Shown here one piece after another: positions 22,401-35,500 of a DNA stretch of 64,000 bases. The stretch spans positions 124,001 to 188,000 of the forward strand of contig JARGXX010000093.1 in assembly GCA_030374765.1 (NCBI GenBank). The letters run 5' to 3'. This stretch comes from Agarophyton chilense (taxonomy: Eukaryota; Rhodophyta; Florideophyceae; Gracilariales; Gracilariaceae). Numbering within the stretch: the stretch's first letter is position 1; each line of letters opens with the position of its first letter. The notes below the pieces were generated by a model. That model ran no database searches, had not been told where the DNA came from, and saw only the letters and a list, made by a program, of their open reading frames with translations. A program made the position numbers and the translations under genes.

Positions 22401-25400
22401 TATGATCACATTACCGAAGTTTATAAGGCTGGTATCAAATAGCAAGGTGACGATGTGAAAAGTGTTGCCGATTGTAGGCTTTCATAAGATAAGAATCCTA
22501 GTGGATGGAGCATTATAGTTGCAAAGGGTTATCAAGACTTTGGCGAGTCTCTTAGAGGTTTTTACAACGAAAAAAGGGTTCGAGAATTGGTCATCTGATA
22601 TATCAGAAAATGATGAAGCTAATCGGCTTATATCTTCGGACAGGATAATTGCTGAACACTTTTTCGGCAGACTTTATGGATATTGAGCCGTTTGCGCAAA
22701 AAGTCGCGGTAGTTAGAAAAATCATAGGGCGTTATTTTTCGTTCATGTTTGGTTTTTGCAAACATACAGGTTAAGTGGAACTCATTACGTCTAAAATATG
22801 ATGATCTGTACCGTCAAGTACTGAACCTGCAAACTAATATCTCCGGTACAGCATTTTATAAGAGCATACGTATGCAACAATGCTATCTTTCCCAGCGTTA
22901 GTGAATTATTGATCCTCGGTCCCATCATGATGGAGACGACGAGAACAGTATTTGTATGTAGTGTTTCACAACGTGAGCGCAGGTTAGGTAAAGGAAAAGG
23001 AAGAAAAGGTGGAAAAGACGAGAAGAAAAGAAAATTAAAAGAAGAGAAACAAAGGAAGGTAGTCAGCCTTGACAATTTACTTCGATCGTTGGCGACCGTC
23101 ATTGAAAACTATATCTACCTCGCACGCACTTCCGCCGCCGGTGCTGACCGTCGGCGGGTCACCCACGTCTCACACCTTGCCACTGTGCGACGAGGAGTTA
23201 CGCGCCAAAACAATTTCAAACATGAAGCATATCAAATAAAAACTCAAAAAATCATCCAAAGTGGTGCGCCAGTGCCAACCACCCCGCACAGCCCAGATTC
23301 GGCTGTTACGGCCAAACCCCGTATCCAGCCCACATTAGCACATTCTCTCCAACTGCAAAGCCGGTGCTCATTCAGCGCTCTCGTCCAATCAAATCGCTCC
23401 ACTTGGACCGAAGCCCCAACACGCCCCATTAGAACCAGACCACTTGTCCATATCACGTTGCATGAGGGCATTTGCAGTAGCCAATCAGATGGCCGTTTCA
23501 CGTTGAGATTGAGATGAGGCGCATATGCGTTTTTCCGCGGAGGGTGCCCAAAAGTGCCCATGCTTAAATCCACTTTTTGTTTTCCACTATTTCCAACACT
23601 CCAAAGGGCTTGGGGGCAGAGTCGACCAAACCTCAACAGTGTTGTTGAAATGTAAATTTTATTGTTCTTTTGCTATGTCGTCAAACTACTCCAGAACAGT
23701 GTAAGTGGCAAACAAGGAATAATTGGCTCCCGTTGCGATGGCGGCTGGGGTGAGGATAAGGGCAGCGGCCATATATAAGTGGTTGGGAGAACTGCCGTGG
23801 TGATTGAGGCCGGAGCGGTTATGGCAGGATGGTGATGACAGAGCCAGTTCGCGCACGGGCCAGCCATTGGCACGGTGTCGAATGTGAGCACACAATAGGG
23901 GTTGGGCACCACACCCACAATCGCGCACTGCGACAGCGCAACCAGCGTGGCCACGAAATACAACAAAAAGGTCACACATATGGCGAGAAAGTGCCGTAGT
24001 CAATCGTCCGAGTGTTGGCGCGCACCAACGGTGATAAAGATGAGGTGGGAACTTTTTGCGGCGGCCATTGAGGAGGAGTAATTGTTAAGGAGTTAGTGGA
24101 GAAGAGGCATGGCGTCGGTGAGATCGATCGTTTTTCATTCAGCGCGTACGGACTTGCGCCGCTGGAACTGTGGCGGCAATTGTTAGCAACATTTTATGGT
24201 GCATGGTGCACTTTGGAGTTGGGGGATCTACCAAAGAGTGTGGAAGAGGCACAGTTCTTAAGCGTAGAGATTAAGCGATTTCGCATGTGCGTAGCGGCGC
24301 TTCTGAACTGGATGACTTCCTGGGTGCGCTTGCGTTTGTGTGCACGCGTGGATAGAAAATCGGCTGCTCTGCTGCCGATTCGGATTTGAACACTTTAACT
24401 TGGTAACATGGTCATAATGATGCGCAGAACTAGGCCGAATGTCGGAGCGAATTGGGAGCACGTCTCGAAAATCGAGAGCCTCGCCCTTTGCCTTTCCGTA
24501 ATGGTTGTCGACAAGAAGGATATGAGTAGCGCAGTTGCATTTTACGAGCAATAGGTAGCAAGAGCGACCGTACCCTGTGAGCCAGATAGGAGACACGTGA
24601 AGGTTCGTGGCTCTCGCCACGAAACGACGAGGAAGGAAGAAAGCATATCGGTGTTTCCATGCACGCACAACGTTGTTCATCGAAACACCGATATGCTTAT
24701 TTTTGGTCAGGTGTGAAAGGTAGAAAGTCTGTGTCCTTTCGTGAACCCAGCAGCACTGAGGTGCGCACAGAAGATCTCAGAAAGACCAGCTGCCCGCTAG
24801 CACGGTGCCCATGACAAGGAGGGTGGGAAGCAAAAAAATTTAAAAAAAAGGCAAAGCTGCAAGAGTGATAGCTAGACGGTGGTTGCCGCTCGCTCGGGGC
24901 GACGGTGCGGGAGGGCGTCCAAAGCCCCAGTGGTTAAGCACGAAAAGAGCACACCGCTGTGATACAAGTTTCCCCACACCAGGGCCACCATATAGTCAAA
25001 CGAGGGGGTTATTGACGTCGCCAATCCGTTTTGTTCCGGCGTGCAGTTGCGACTAGACCTCATCGATCCCAAAACGCATGGCGTGGCAGATGCGCCGTTC
25101 GCCGCCACCGCGTTCGCTGACGGAGAGAAGCCGGTAAGCGCAGACCCCATGGAGGCCAGTACGTCGCAGAGCCCTCCAAACGTCTAGTGCGTCGGAAGCT
25201 TGATGAGGGTCACCATTCGTTTGGCACTGACACTGCGCTAGATTTGGTGCGTTTGCGTTCTGCTTTGTGATTTCTAAAATCGTGGGCGAAAACTCTTATC
25301 ACATCGTGTGACTGTGGCATCACTGTAGCATTAATGAGATTATGATGGAGCATGTTTGCCCTAAGCTGCCGTAGGCCACGGTAAAAGAGGGGCTGATGCA

Positions 25401-26990
25401 AGATGTGCATCAGGCAGTGATCCGCATTGTAAAAATAATCTACAAGGTTCTAGCAAGGAAACTGGAGAATTATTAGCCGAGCTACGGCAGTCGTTGTTAA
25501 CAAACGTTTGCGATACGCAAAAAGCAAGATAGTGATGATTTTTTTGGTAGCGGGAGGCCGGTTGTGGAATGTTTGCAAAGAGTAGAACAGCAGTGGTAGG
25601 TTGGCGGCCACGGTAGAACGGCAGTGGTGTGTTTGGTGGCTTCCGGGAAGGCACTCGTGGGGATGTAGCCGGCTGTGGGGACGGCGGTGCCCGTAATGTT
25701 GGCTGACCGGGAGGATGAAAATGGTGGTGTTGGCTGCGTTGGTGTTTGGGTCCGCGGGGAAGACGATGGTGGTAATGCTGGAAGCTGCGGGTTAAATGGC
25801 GGTGGTGGTGTTGGCGACAATGGTATGGACCACGGTGGGAATTTTAGCGTAGATATTGGTTTGTGCGGCCCCCGTTGTTTCATGAAAAGTAAGATGGTTG
25901 CACAATTTATACATCACGTTGATTTTAAAATGTTATTGTTTCTCCTTTTTCCTGATCTGCAATGTTTACGATCTGTGAGCCGTGTAAAAGTTACGAATAA
26001 ATCTAGCACTACTTCGAGTATATTGTAAGCGACGCACATTGGCCCTATAGTTGTTCTCAAATAGTATTGTAAATACGCCTCTACTTCGACGGAGCGCTGT
26101 AAAAAGAAACCTTACTCACCAAGAAAGCGATATGCAATATTGACTCTTCCCTTTCTCTCGAGTCCTTTAGAAACCCCTGCACCCGGGACATTATTCGTGC
26201 CGTTCCTTAACGCAAGAAGCTACGCCGACGTCTTCCATTTTGTAAGGTCTCTTTGAAACACTGTACCGTTGCCAGCATCAACGTGTAGAGCCAGCTCCAA
26301 ATGGAAGTTCTTCAAGGTGGCCGTACGCATCAAAACGGGATACGGCGTGCTCATTACAACGACATTGACGTCTGGTGTCATGTATCCCAACTAAAGTTTT
26401 CCGAAGCCCAAGGTATTCGAATTCACTATAACGTCGCCTTCATCAAGCCGGCGTCAAAAAAAATATTATTTTTTAGAGCAGTTGGGATATATTTATCCAG
26501 ACTTTGCATCGTTGTAAAAACCTTAAAACATTATATTATATTGCATCACATCTCTATACCTTTGCCTCTGCCTGTCCCACATATATTGATCACTTTATCA
26601 ATCGCACTTTCGAACTATTACACTTTTCCTTTCTGTCGTGTTTCTTTGCTTTCTTTTCTTTTCCTTATTCTGTACTGATTTGCTCGAGAGCATATCCACT
26701 ACCTCTGTCTCCTTGGGTTTTAATTGCCAGCGTTGTGACTTCTTCTTTCTTTTACGGAAATAAAGCTCAAATTATATATTACGTTTTGGACGCTCAATTT
26801 ATGAAGGTTTCTATTCTAATCATAAGACCGTTTCGTTTAGCTATTTTCTTGCTTTTTGGGAAAGAAAGAGTAATTTGAAATGCATTTGATATATTTGTGA
26901 GAGACTTATCAGCCCAACCTCCAGCGGCGGCTTCGCCCTCATTTAAAACCAGAACCAGCCGCATACTGAGCCGTGCATTGTATTTCTCTC
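22401..26990. other. No recognisable gene over about 4.6 kb
   Basis: Mostly AT-rich with scattered short frames. The plus frame at 22909-23517 has a Lys-rich stretch (KKRKLKEEKQRKV) but no domain. The minus frame at 23673-23975 starts with a hydrophobic, signal-like segment but has no ATG. 25660-25830 is G/T-rich and reads as Gly-rich low complexity. None of these is convincing as a gene. Confidence 0.4.
24641..24698. repeat. Perfect 17-bp inverted repeat
   Basis: AAGCATATCGGTGTTTC at 24641-24657 and its exact reverse complement at 24682-24698 are separated by 24 bases. The arm would form a stable hairpin in RNA or DNA. It could be the core of a small inverted-repeat element or a structured transcript. 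No flanking target duplication is evident. Confidence 0.7.
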
Positions 26991-27204
26991 CACTGTTGCG
27001 AGACGGCTCGCCACTTGTGGTGCCTCTACACCGCAAAAGCGGACATCTCTCGCCAGAAACATTACGCATTCTTCTAATGAACTCTTGGTGTGTTCTCAAT
27101 TTCGGGAAACGCACCGATACTGCGCAACTGTCACATCGATGGAGAAAAGACATTCTGTGGTTGCAAGAAACTCATCGGTGCAAACAGGGTACAGAACTTA
27201 AGAC

Positions 27205-27813
27205 TGTCGTACAAGCACCTCTGGAGTATGCTACTGTCTTGTCTCGGGAGCGTGGTGACGCTTAACCTTAGAAGGTAGACGTAAAAAACCTCGATGGTAA
27301 CAGGGCACCGTGAAAACTCGCAGGGGCAAACGGCGGGGCAACTAGCCTATACCATGTAGGTGAACGATGGTAGGCGTCGACGCGCGGGAACGCCTGTGAG
27401 GTAGTTGAGAAACAATGAACCAAAAGGTATAGTCGTGACCCAAGTGGGGTCTGTCTTTATCAGATTACGATGGGGGAGGTGAAGTTTCCTATATGCAGTG
27501 GACTGCACTCTCCAGATCACCCGGGAGGTGCCAGCAAGGCACGGTCTCTGACCTAGTGTCAGAGACCTGTCCAGCACTGGCTACAGTGCCAGGTGGCCAC
27601 TCCACTACTGTGCAAAAATAAATATAATTACAACTACAACTACTAACAATTACTCAACCAGAAGGTACATGTCAACACGAAACGTGGCTGAAAACACCTA
27701 GATGGTAGCTCGCCCGGAGCTGCATGGCCGATGATCCCTCGCATCCACCACCTACAAGGCCAGTATAGTATATCGACAACCTCAAAGGTCAGCCCTTCTG
27801 CCAATATACTACA
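27205..27813 (-). repeat. Solo LTR of the element C family, with 5-bp target duplication
   Basis: This 609-bp block is the reverse complement, with scattered differences, of element C's LTR at 39492-40100, which is also 609 bp. It begins TGTCG and ends TACTACA on the plus strand. The direct repeat AAGAC flanks it exactly (27200-27204 and 27814-27818), the 5-bp duplication typical of gypsy integration. No internal sequence is present, so it arose by LTR-LTR recombination. It lies inside the LINE endonuclease region and is therefore younger than the LINE. Confidence 0.9.
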
Positions 27814-30057
27814 AAGACTCATAGTTCTCTGTTGTTATAAGTTGTGGTAGAGACGGAAAATATGGAGACACTGATTTACGTGGTGGAGGGGTGGCGATCT
27901 ACAAAAGAAGGGTTTTTTAAATATGTCTCATCTCTAATATCAGTATTTCCTTAAGAATCGAAAGAATTCCGGTTAATATGAAGTTTATCGAAGGTCTGCC
28001 TCTGAGAGCAAATAAATACTTGCTTCCGCAACTCAGAAATACCATTTGATTTTTTTCAATATCTAGTGGTTAAATGATTGATGTGGATTGCAACACTGAT
28101 GGGTCTTGGATTTCTAGTCGCTTGAGAAGCGCGGAAGTAGAGTTGAAATACCACCTCGAAGCTCCTATTCGGATTCTAATGAACGTAGGTAGGGTTCCAA
28201 CTCACTCAAACCCTGCACATGGTATATTGACTCGAATTGATCTATCTGCAGTACAAACAAAGTAGTTTCTCTCTTTACCTTGGAAAAAATCTAACGAACG
28301 GTTTTGCGACTACGAAGTGTGTCTCACCACACCTCATTTATGGTCCATGACTTTATTCAACTAAGAACGATGAAAAGAAGTATGAAGGAAGTCCATCGGA
28401 AGGCATGTTCACATTAAGTAAAAAAACCACTTGAATTTTATGATAGCGCATCAGTAAATTGTTCAGACGATCACCTTAACCGCTTGTATACAGAAATCAT
28501 GATAGCAGCAATAAATTGTATTCTTTTGGGCGAAGAAACAGAAAAGCCCCATAGTGGGACCAGGAAGGCTTTGGAGTACTGGATGTGAGAGCGAAAATAT
28601 GGAAACGGTATGCGAATGACCAAACAGGATCGAATAAGCTTTCGATGCAAGAAGAACGGCGGGAAGCCCGTGTGTTTATTAAGATGTTTAAATATGACGC
28701 ACGGAGAAAAGTGAGGAGCACTTTTAGGCAATCTGTAATAAATACCAAATTGTGGTTCGTAATCAATGCATTGGATAATGGTGCGCTATCGAATAGATCA
28801 CTTTACCCGCCTGGCAAAGAGACTTGGTTTGACAAGAGAAGTGCTTACTGGTTTTTGAAATCGGAGGCCGCCAAGGTCAGCAACCATGCAAGGTATAGGA
28901 CTGCGAGAAATGAGAACTATAAAGCTTTTGAAAATTGTCATCGGCAAAAGCAGATTCCAAATTAGCTTCCAAAAGCACATTTTGCTATTTATTATCTCAA
29001 TGATGCACAAAAGAAGAAGAGGAACTAGCAGAAGACAGTAGGAGCAGATGAAGGTCCAATTGCGTTTTTCAACATTTACCACCGATCGCAAAGCAGTGGC
29101 TTTTGAATCAGGTCAACAAAGCTTGCTTGATTCTATGACAGCAGTATAGTGGTGGCTAGCTCGAGAAGTCTCCACAAGAAAGCCAGGAGTCAGAGGAAAG
29201 TTCTGGTTTATGTATTATACATTTCTGTTGTAGTGAGAATCGCAGAGCGGATAATAAAACAGATGTCCATTATGTGATGTGAGCCAAATCTGCCACCTTT
29301 CCAAGCTGTATTTCGAATAAATCGTATCACAGAAGAGCATATTAAAGCGCCTTTTAAACATACAACACATAGATGGAATCGAAGAAAGCAAGTATTAGCA
29401 GTTTTCTGTGACTTTTACAAGATCTATGATTGCGTTGAAAATAACTGACTTATGATAGAACTGCCCAAATGGGGTACCCTGTGACTTTGTGACTGTAGAT
29501 AAGAGCTTTCATTATGGATCGAAGTGAGACTTGTAGGTGGAATATAGCAGACACGTTTACACTTCTCGAGTTTTAAATCCTACAGCGGTGTGATACTCTG
29601 TCTTCAGGACAATGGCTGGCATTCGTAAAGGATTCAACTCAGAAGGTCACAGAGAGTGGGGACTCGCTCCCAAATAACATCTATTCACACAATGTAGCCA
29701 TATGGTCGACTGAGAGGCATCTAAAGCAGATTATGCAGCATCTGCAAAGGACTAATGTTGTCGGACTAAAGCTGATTGACTGGCAGAAACCGTAGAGCGT
29801 GGAAGTTGAGACTACTGGATTGGTTGAAGGGAAATGTAGGGGGAAGAATGATTAGAGTACAATGGAGTTAAATGGTTAAGAAGCGCATCGTACTAGGTTT
29901 CCGCACCGCCTTCTTCATTGAAGCAGTCCAGAAACACACAGGAAAAGATACTAGTTCGCTTTTTCACGTCGTCGTCATTCGACGCGATCTGTCAGTATAA
30001 ATAATGTAGCTCCTACGCGCTCTCGGCGACCATTCGAGCCGACGCCTCCCCAATTTG

Positions 30058-30093
30058 CCTCTGTCGTATCGTAAAAATAAAAAACGACAGAGG
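30058..30093. repeat. 10-bp inverted repeat inside the extra block of the LINE relic
   Basis: CCTCTGTCGT at 30058-30067 and ACGACAGAGG at 30084-30093 form perfect arms around an A-rich loop. It lies in sequence that does not belong to the LINE coding region and may mark a small insertion. Confidence 0.4.
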
Positions 30094-30669
30094 GTGTCAG
30101 CAATTGAATAATTACAACCCATATGACCCCTTGCATTCGCAATCAGCCTGCCAACTTCCCGAAGGGTCATCAGACGAGGTATTGTAGACCGGTTGAGTAC
30201 CATGCCCTTTTCCCTACCGTCTCTTCGGAGAGGATGTTGACCAAAAACTATGGGTCATTTGAAAGAGTACTCTTCAAAGAAAAGAAAAGTATAATCTAAG
30301 ATGGACCTTCGTAGTGCCTTTCACATATTAAAGAAGCAGAACTGGTAACAGAAATTAATGTTTGGAGTTGACCTCTACACGGATCGAGCCCAAAGTCTGG
30401 GCAAATTGTTTGGGAGTGATACTAGATAGCCTGTGAAACTTCCATGTACACCTTAGAAGAGTGTGTGGAAGATACCGCTCTCGTTGTCTTAGTTTATGTT
30501 TCCTACCCAATACCACTTGAGAGGCATATCGGCATAAAATGCGCATATTTGAAACAGGGTTGGTTAACCAGTCGCCATTACGCTGCGTCTATCGTGATAC
30601 CAATGATATTGGAGGCCGTTTTATCCGAATTTGAGAGGGTACACAATGATAAAGCGAATATATAAATTG

Positions 30670-32283
30670 GTTCTGTAAGATGGCTTCCATTTGTAAAGCA
30701 AAACTAACAATCTTGAATATCTACGAGATACATGATTTCCGCTCCATGAAAAAGTGGCTATGCAGCATTGCTCTTTGCTCCTACGCAAACGCAAACTTTA
30801 GCGGGATGTAAGAACGCACACGTCGAATACCTATTACTGCAAAAGTGAATCTAGAAAGGGAAGGAAATCAATAGAGGATAAAAACACATCGGAGAAATGG
30901 AGTGAAAACAGTAAAGAAGAGGAAATCGAAAAACTGTAACACGAAAAAAAGCCCAGAACAACAACACCCGGAGCGAGCTAAAAGGCTGTGCAAAAATTGA
31001 TAATATGTTCTCCGACGGAATGATGACAACAAATAGCGTCGGTTTAATGCCTTTATATTGGAGCAGATTTTTTAAGTAGTCCAGTCACAATTCGTACCAA
31101 CATATAGAATGTAACCGTCACGGAGAATGTCCTCGATATCACACTGGGATGAACGAACCAGCACCACACGTGCTTTGTTTCCTAATGGAGTTTTAAAGAA
31201 ACGTAGCCAGTGATGAACATGGCCCGAAACCCTAGAAAGAGAAAGCAAATGAATTGAATTTTACTTACTGATGTGCAGTTTAAGGTTGAGCTTATCTTAG
31301 TAGCTTCTACTTAGAGCATCTCTTCCGGAGGTGCAATTCGCTATTTTTGTGTCTTAATTTGGATTGATATAGGATCCATAGCGATTACAGTACCATACGA
31401 GTGACAACGCTACCGCAAATGATAACCTATTCAGTATCTACCTGTTCAGAAAGGGAATTTGATCTTGAAGCTGAGCTTTTTCCAAGAAGAAGTCTCCAGC
31501 AATGACGAAAATTTTCCTTATCTCATTGCAAAAGTTACATTTCTTGGAATAAAACAAGCGACAAAAACCCTCACAAAGAGGTTCTATACAAGAAAAACCT
31601 CCCAGCACTCAACGTGATTTAATAGCACCATTCGACAAATCACGTTGCAAGAATGGAAATTAAACGTGAAGATGGGATTCCCCAGGTTTTGGGGTGTAGG
31701 TGACTTATAGCGTGGGTGTACTGTTTCGGTGTTGGTGCTATTTTCAGGCCAATAATGTAGCTTGGTATAGCAAATCTATTTAATAAGATAGGAGCCAGTC
31801 TAGGCCTATTGATGGGCTGAGTACGACCAAAAAACTTACTATTTGTACTCAAATACGAACTGTTACGGTAGAGATTATAGCGCACAACTTCCTAGGCTGG
31901 AGCTAAGATGCTCGACCTGACCGCATGTGCAACACGTCTCGCATAGAGCGACTCTACGCGGGAGAGGCGCATCTCTGGCTGATCTGCCAGTGGTGAGCTG
32001 CTCTTAAAAATTTTGGGCCACCGCAGAAAATAAATGCAGCGTTCTCTGTGAGAGTCATCATCACCGAGAAGAACGGCATCCCCATCGAAATAGCTTCCCA
32101 TTCCCTATCTCTATCCTCCTTGAATCTTTCTCACTCTATTTCGACTATCAGGTTTACGAGCTGATGGGCCTGATTTCTTGCGTTTTGTACAAACCCGCTG
32201 CTCGCACACCCTACGAGTTGCCACAGTAATTGCTTCCCCTGAGTCCTTGCAGTGTTCAGTGGTTTGATATTATAATTCCCAAG
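30670..32283. other. AT-rich stretch, no gene seen
   Basis: No frame here resembles a known family. A 5' LTR for element C would be expected near the right edge, but nothing in this stretch matches the 39492-40100 LTR. Confidence 0.4.
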
Positions 32284-32430
32284 ATGCCACCAAGAAGTGC
32301 AGGAGCTAATATTGTCTTACAGACGACTGTCGAGACATTGGAGGCACCACGCCTGAATGGAATTTCAACGAAAGACTCAGATGAGTTCAAGGGTAAGAGG
32401 GAAAATTATGACCGTCTTGTTCATTAAATA
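32284..32430 (+). pseudogene. gag N-terminal remnant of element C
   Basis: The ATG at 32284 opens a frame whose start (ETLEAPRLNGIS ... FKGKRENYDRLVH) has the usual gypsy gag N-terminal pattern. Only a small part of a normal gag is present before pol-like sequence follows. Confidence 0.5.
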
Positions 32431-32516
32431 GGAACTGAACAAGGGATCACCATACCAAAGACGAGCTACATCAGTTCGATCGACAGGTCCGTACTGAAAA
32501 TGTTTGTTTAGCCGAT

Positions 32517-35500
32517 TTGGTTTCTTTTAGCAACGTCGACCTGATCACCAACCATCATTTGAAAACTTTTGTCAAGGAAAAGGCACGTATCAACCCTGAT
32601 GATTACGACCTAGCCCAGGTCGAAAAGGGTATCCAGAACGTAAGGATGGATAAGTGTTTAAAGAGCTTGGAGTTACAGGTATGGAATATTGGACTCCAGT
32701 ACAGCCAAAAACTTGAGGGTTTGGATAATTCTAAATTAATTGAAGCTCACCCTAAGCTTTATATTCGTCCTGTACTACAGCGTATGAGTCACCTGCAACT
32801 TGGGAAGAGAATGAGTTTAAGTATCAGGTTGAACAAGGACAATGTGAAGGAAGATTATCGAGAATTCATGCAGCAAGCTGCCGCCGAGGCGAAGATTGTT
32901 GACATACTGCATACTTCAAGGGCATTCGAGGACAAGGTGAGAAAAGTAGAACTCAAAGAAGTGGAGCGAATGCTCCAAGATGATGTAATTGAACCAGGCA
33001 AGTCAGATTTGGCTAGTCCCGTGGTTCTTGTTCAGAAGAAAGGGGATAACCGTATGAGGTTTTCGATGGACTACAGGAGGCTCAATAGCGTGACCGTCAG
33101 GGACTCGTACCAGATACCTAGAATGGACGAGTGCATCGACTCCTTGGGAGATGCGCAGAGATTTACCACGTTGGATGCCAATTGTGGTTATTGGCAGGAA
33201 CCTGTAGGTGAGAAAGATCGAGACAAAACGACCTTCACGTGCCATGCAGGTTTGCTTTGCTTCACGCAGATGCCATTCCGGTTGCGCAATGCTCCAGCCA
33301 CCTTTCATATGGCGCTGGACATCATCCTTTCGAAGGTTAAATGGACAACCGCCTTGGTATACATCGATGATGTAATCATCTATTCCAGATCGGTAGAAGA
33401 GCACTTTGCTCACGTACGCACCGTACTAACACTCCTAGCTGAGGCGGGGGTGACGCTGAAGTTACGCAAATGCGTCTTCTTTACCAGAACGGTTGAATAC
33501 CTGGGCCACATCATAGGCCCTGGTACCCTAGAGGTTGCGCCGAACAACATTAAAGCCGTACCGGAGATCAAGTGGCCACGATTTCAGACAGACGTACGAT
33601 CCTTTATATGTTTATGTAACGTCTATTGTCGCTTCGTGAAGGGATTCGCGAAAATAGCGGCTCCCCTCAACAAGAAGCTCCGGAAAGGTGAACCTGAACG
33701 GTTTGAGAATCTATCGAACGACGAAATGGATACCTTTGAGGAATTGAAACGAGCGCTGGTGTCGCCGCCAATCTTAGCGTTCCCGAAAACAGGTCTACCG
33801 TACACGCTGGATACAGATGCATCCCATGCCAAATTGGTTGTTGTCTCATGCAGGAGCAGCACAACGGAGACAAATTACCTATAGGATACTGGAGCTGCGC
33901 TATGAATGAGGCGGAGCAAAACTACACGGTAACAGAGAAGGGATGTCTAACAGTAGTGTGGAGCATGTTGATGCTCCGTCCATTCCTTTATGTTGAGCGC
34001 TTTACGTTGCGCACGGACCACGACGCCTTAAGGTAGATCCTCAGACTTCCAGATGCGTCTGGTAGACTTGCCCGTTGGAGGTTGAGACTTTCGGAGTTTG
34101 AATACTACGTACAGTACCATACAGGTATCAAGCACAACATAGCTGACGATGTGTCACTTTTAAACACCTCAGGGTTAGAAACAGAACCGGTGGACGATGG
34201 TATCCCTTGCTTTGTGGTGTCATCAAACCAAAATGGTACCGGCGAACACCTAGAAGGATGTTGGGACTTACCTGAAGAAGGTGCCTTGCGGAACACCGAC
34301 ATGGCAACGCAGATACTGACCCTAGAGGAAACGAACGTCATGCCCGTAACCCAAGAGAAGTTTCTACTAAAAAAGGCCCAGGATGCGTACTGCCGAACCC
34401 TGGATGACCAAATTGGTTTCAAAGGATCACCATTCCATGTGGACCACAATGGGTACATCATGAGAAGGTCAACCATGAATGGTAGCCTTCAAAAGGTGGT
34501 TCCGAAGGCGCTGCGCCCGAGTGTCTTGTATCTCGCGCACTACCCGCGACTATCGGGACACCCCGGTGCCACCAAAATGTATGACACCTTGAGGCAACAG
34601 TTCTATTGGCCTCATACGGCCCATGATGTCTATACATTTGTAGGTCAATGCGAATCTTGTGTTCGTACCCGCGGTGGTATTCGAAAGCATCTAAAGTATC
34701 TCAAGCTGTTTTCAGCAGCGGGTCCGCTGGAGTTTGTTGCGATAGACCTTCTAGGACCACTTTTCAAGACCACGAATGGGTATCAACACATTCTAGTGAT
34801 CACTGACAGGTTCTCCAAGCTCAAGATAGCGATACATTTAAAGGATACGAAGTCAACAAAGCTGGCGATCGCGTTCCTCAACAATTGGATCTACCCGTAT
34901 GGTGCACCACTGTAACTACTTACCGATAATGGTTCAAACCGGGCATCGAAGTTCTTCGAAGCAGTCTGTAACCTCTTGGATATCAAGCACTATTTCACTA
35001 CTGCCAACCACCCGCAGACGAACGGACAGGTCGAGCGCTTTAACCACACATTTTTATCAAGGCTACGACACTGTACGAAAGAGCACCAAAATGGGTGGGA
35101 TGAGCTGGTGCAACCGCTCACCTACTCCTATAACCTCTAGGTACACCGGTCAACGCAGACAGCTCCCTTTGATTTGCTTCTTTCGCGACACCCCTCAGGT
35201 ATTGTAGTGCAGGGAGATCATACCACCAGCACTGCAGCTGGCGCACTGAATCCTGCACAGGTCAAGCGAAATACCCTTGTGAGGTTGAGGAGAGCTCTCG
35301 AACATGCAGAGAGCCGCCTCACTGCAGCCCAGAAGCGGTACAAGGCCGACTACGACCGTAGGGTAACCAAAAGGGTCTCTGTATCTTCGGGACAATATGT
35401 CCACATAGACAACCCACCTTCAGGTAAAGGACCACGACCGGGTGATGAAGCGGACGATAAAGCTATTGATAGAGATAAAAATTCGAAGCTTCTACCCAAA

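Larger units (their letters stand above)
27040..30660 (+). mobile_element. Non-LTR retrotransposon (LINE) relic
   Basis: A plus-strand LINE fossil. An APE-type endonuclease start lies at about 27100-27204 (RKDILWLQETHR), continuing after a solo LTR with RGGGVAIYKRR near 27875. The linker between endonuclease and reverse transcriptase is at 28585-28965 (KLWFVINAL ... LYPPGKETWFDKRSA). Reverse transcriptase follows at about 29290-29470 (FQAVFRINRIT, VFCDFYKIYDCV), then VAIWSTERHLKQIMQHLQR near 29695 at the catalytic box, and CLGVILDSL near 30395. The usual catalytic F/YADD reads SHN here, so the copy is dead, and there are several stops and frame changes. About 0.4-0.5 kb of extra sequence separates the last two blocks. 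The clade (Jockey, RTE, CR1, L1) cannot be told by eye. Confidence 0.75.

Noticed and set aside
23673-23975. Minus-strand frame with a hydrophobic, signal-like start and several Cys
   Set aside because: No ATG, Pro-rich tail, overlapping frames of similar length. A secreted peptide is not supported.
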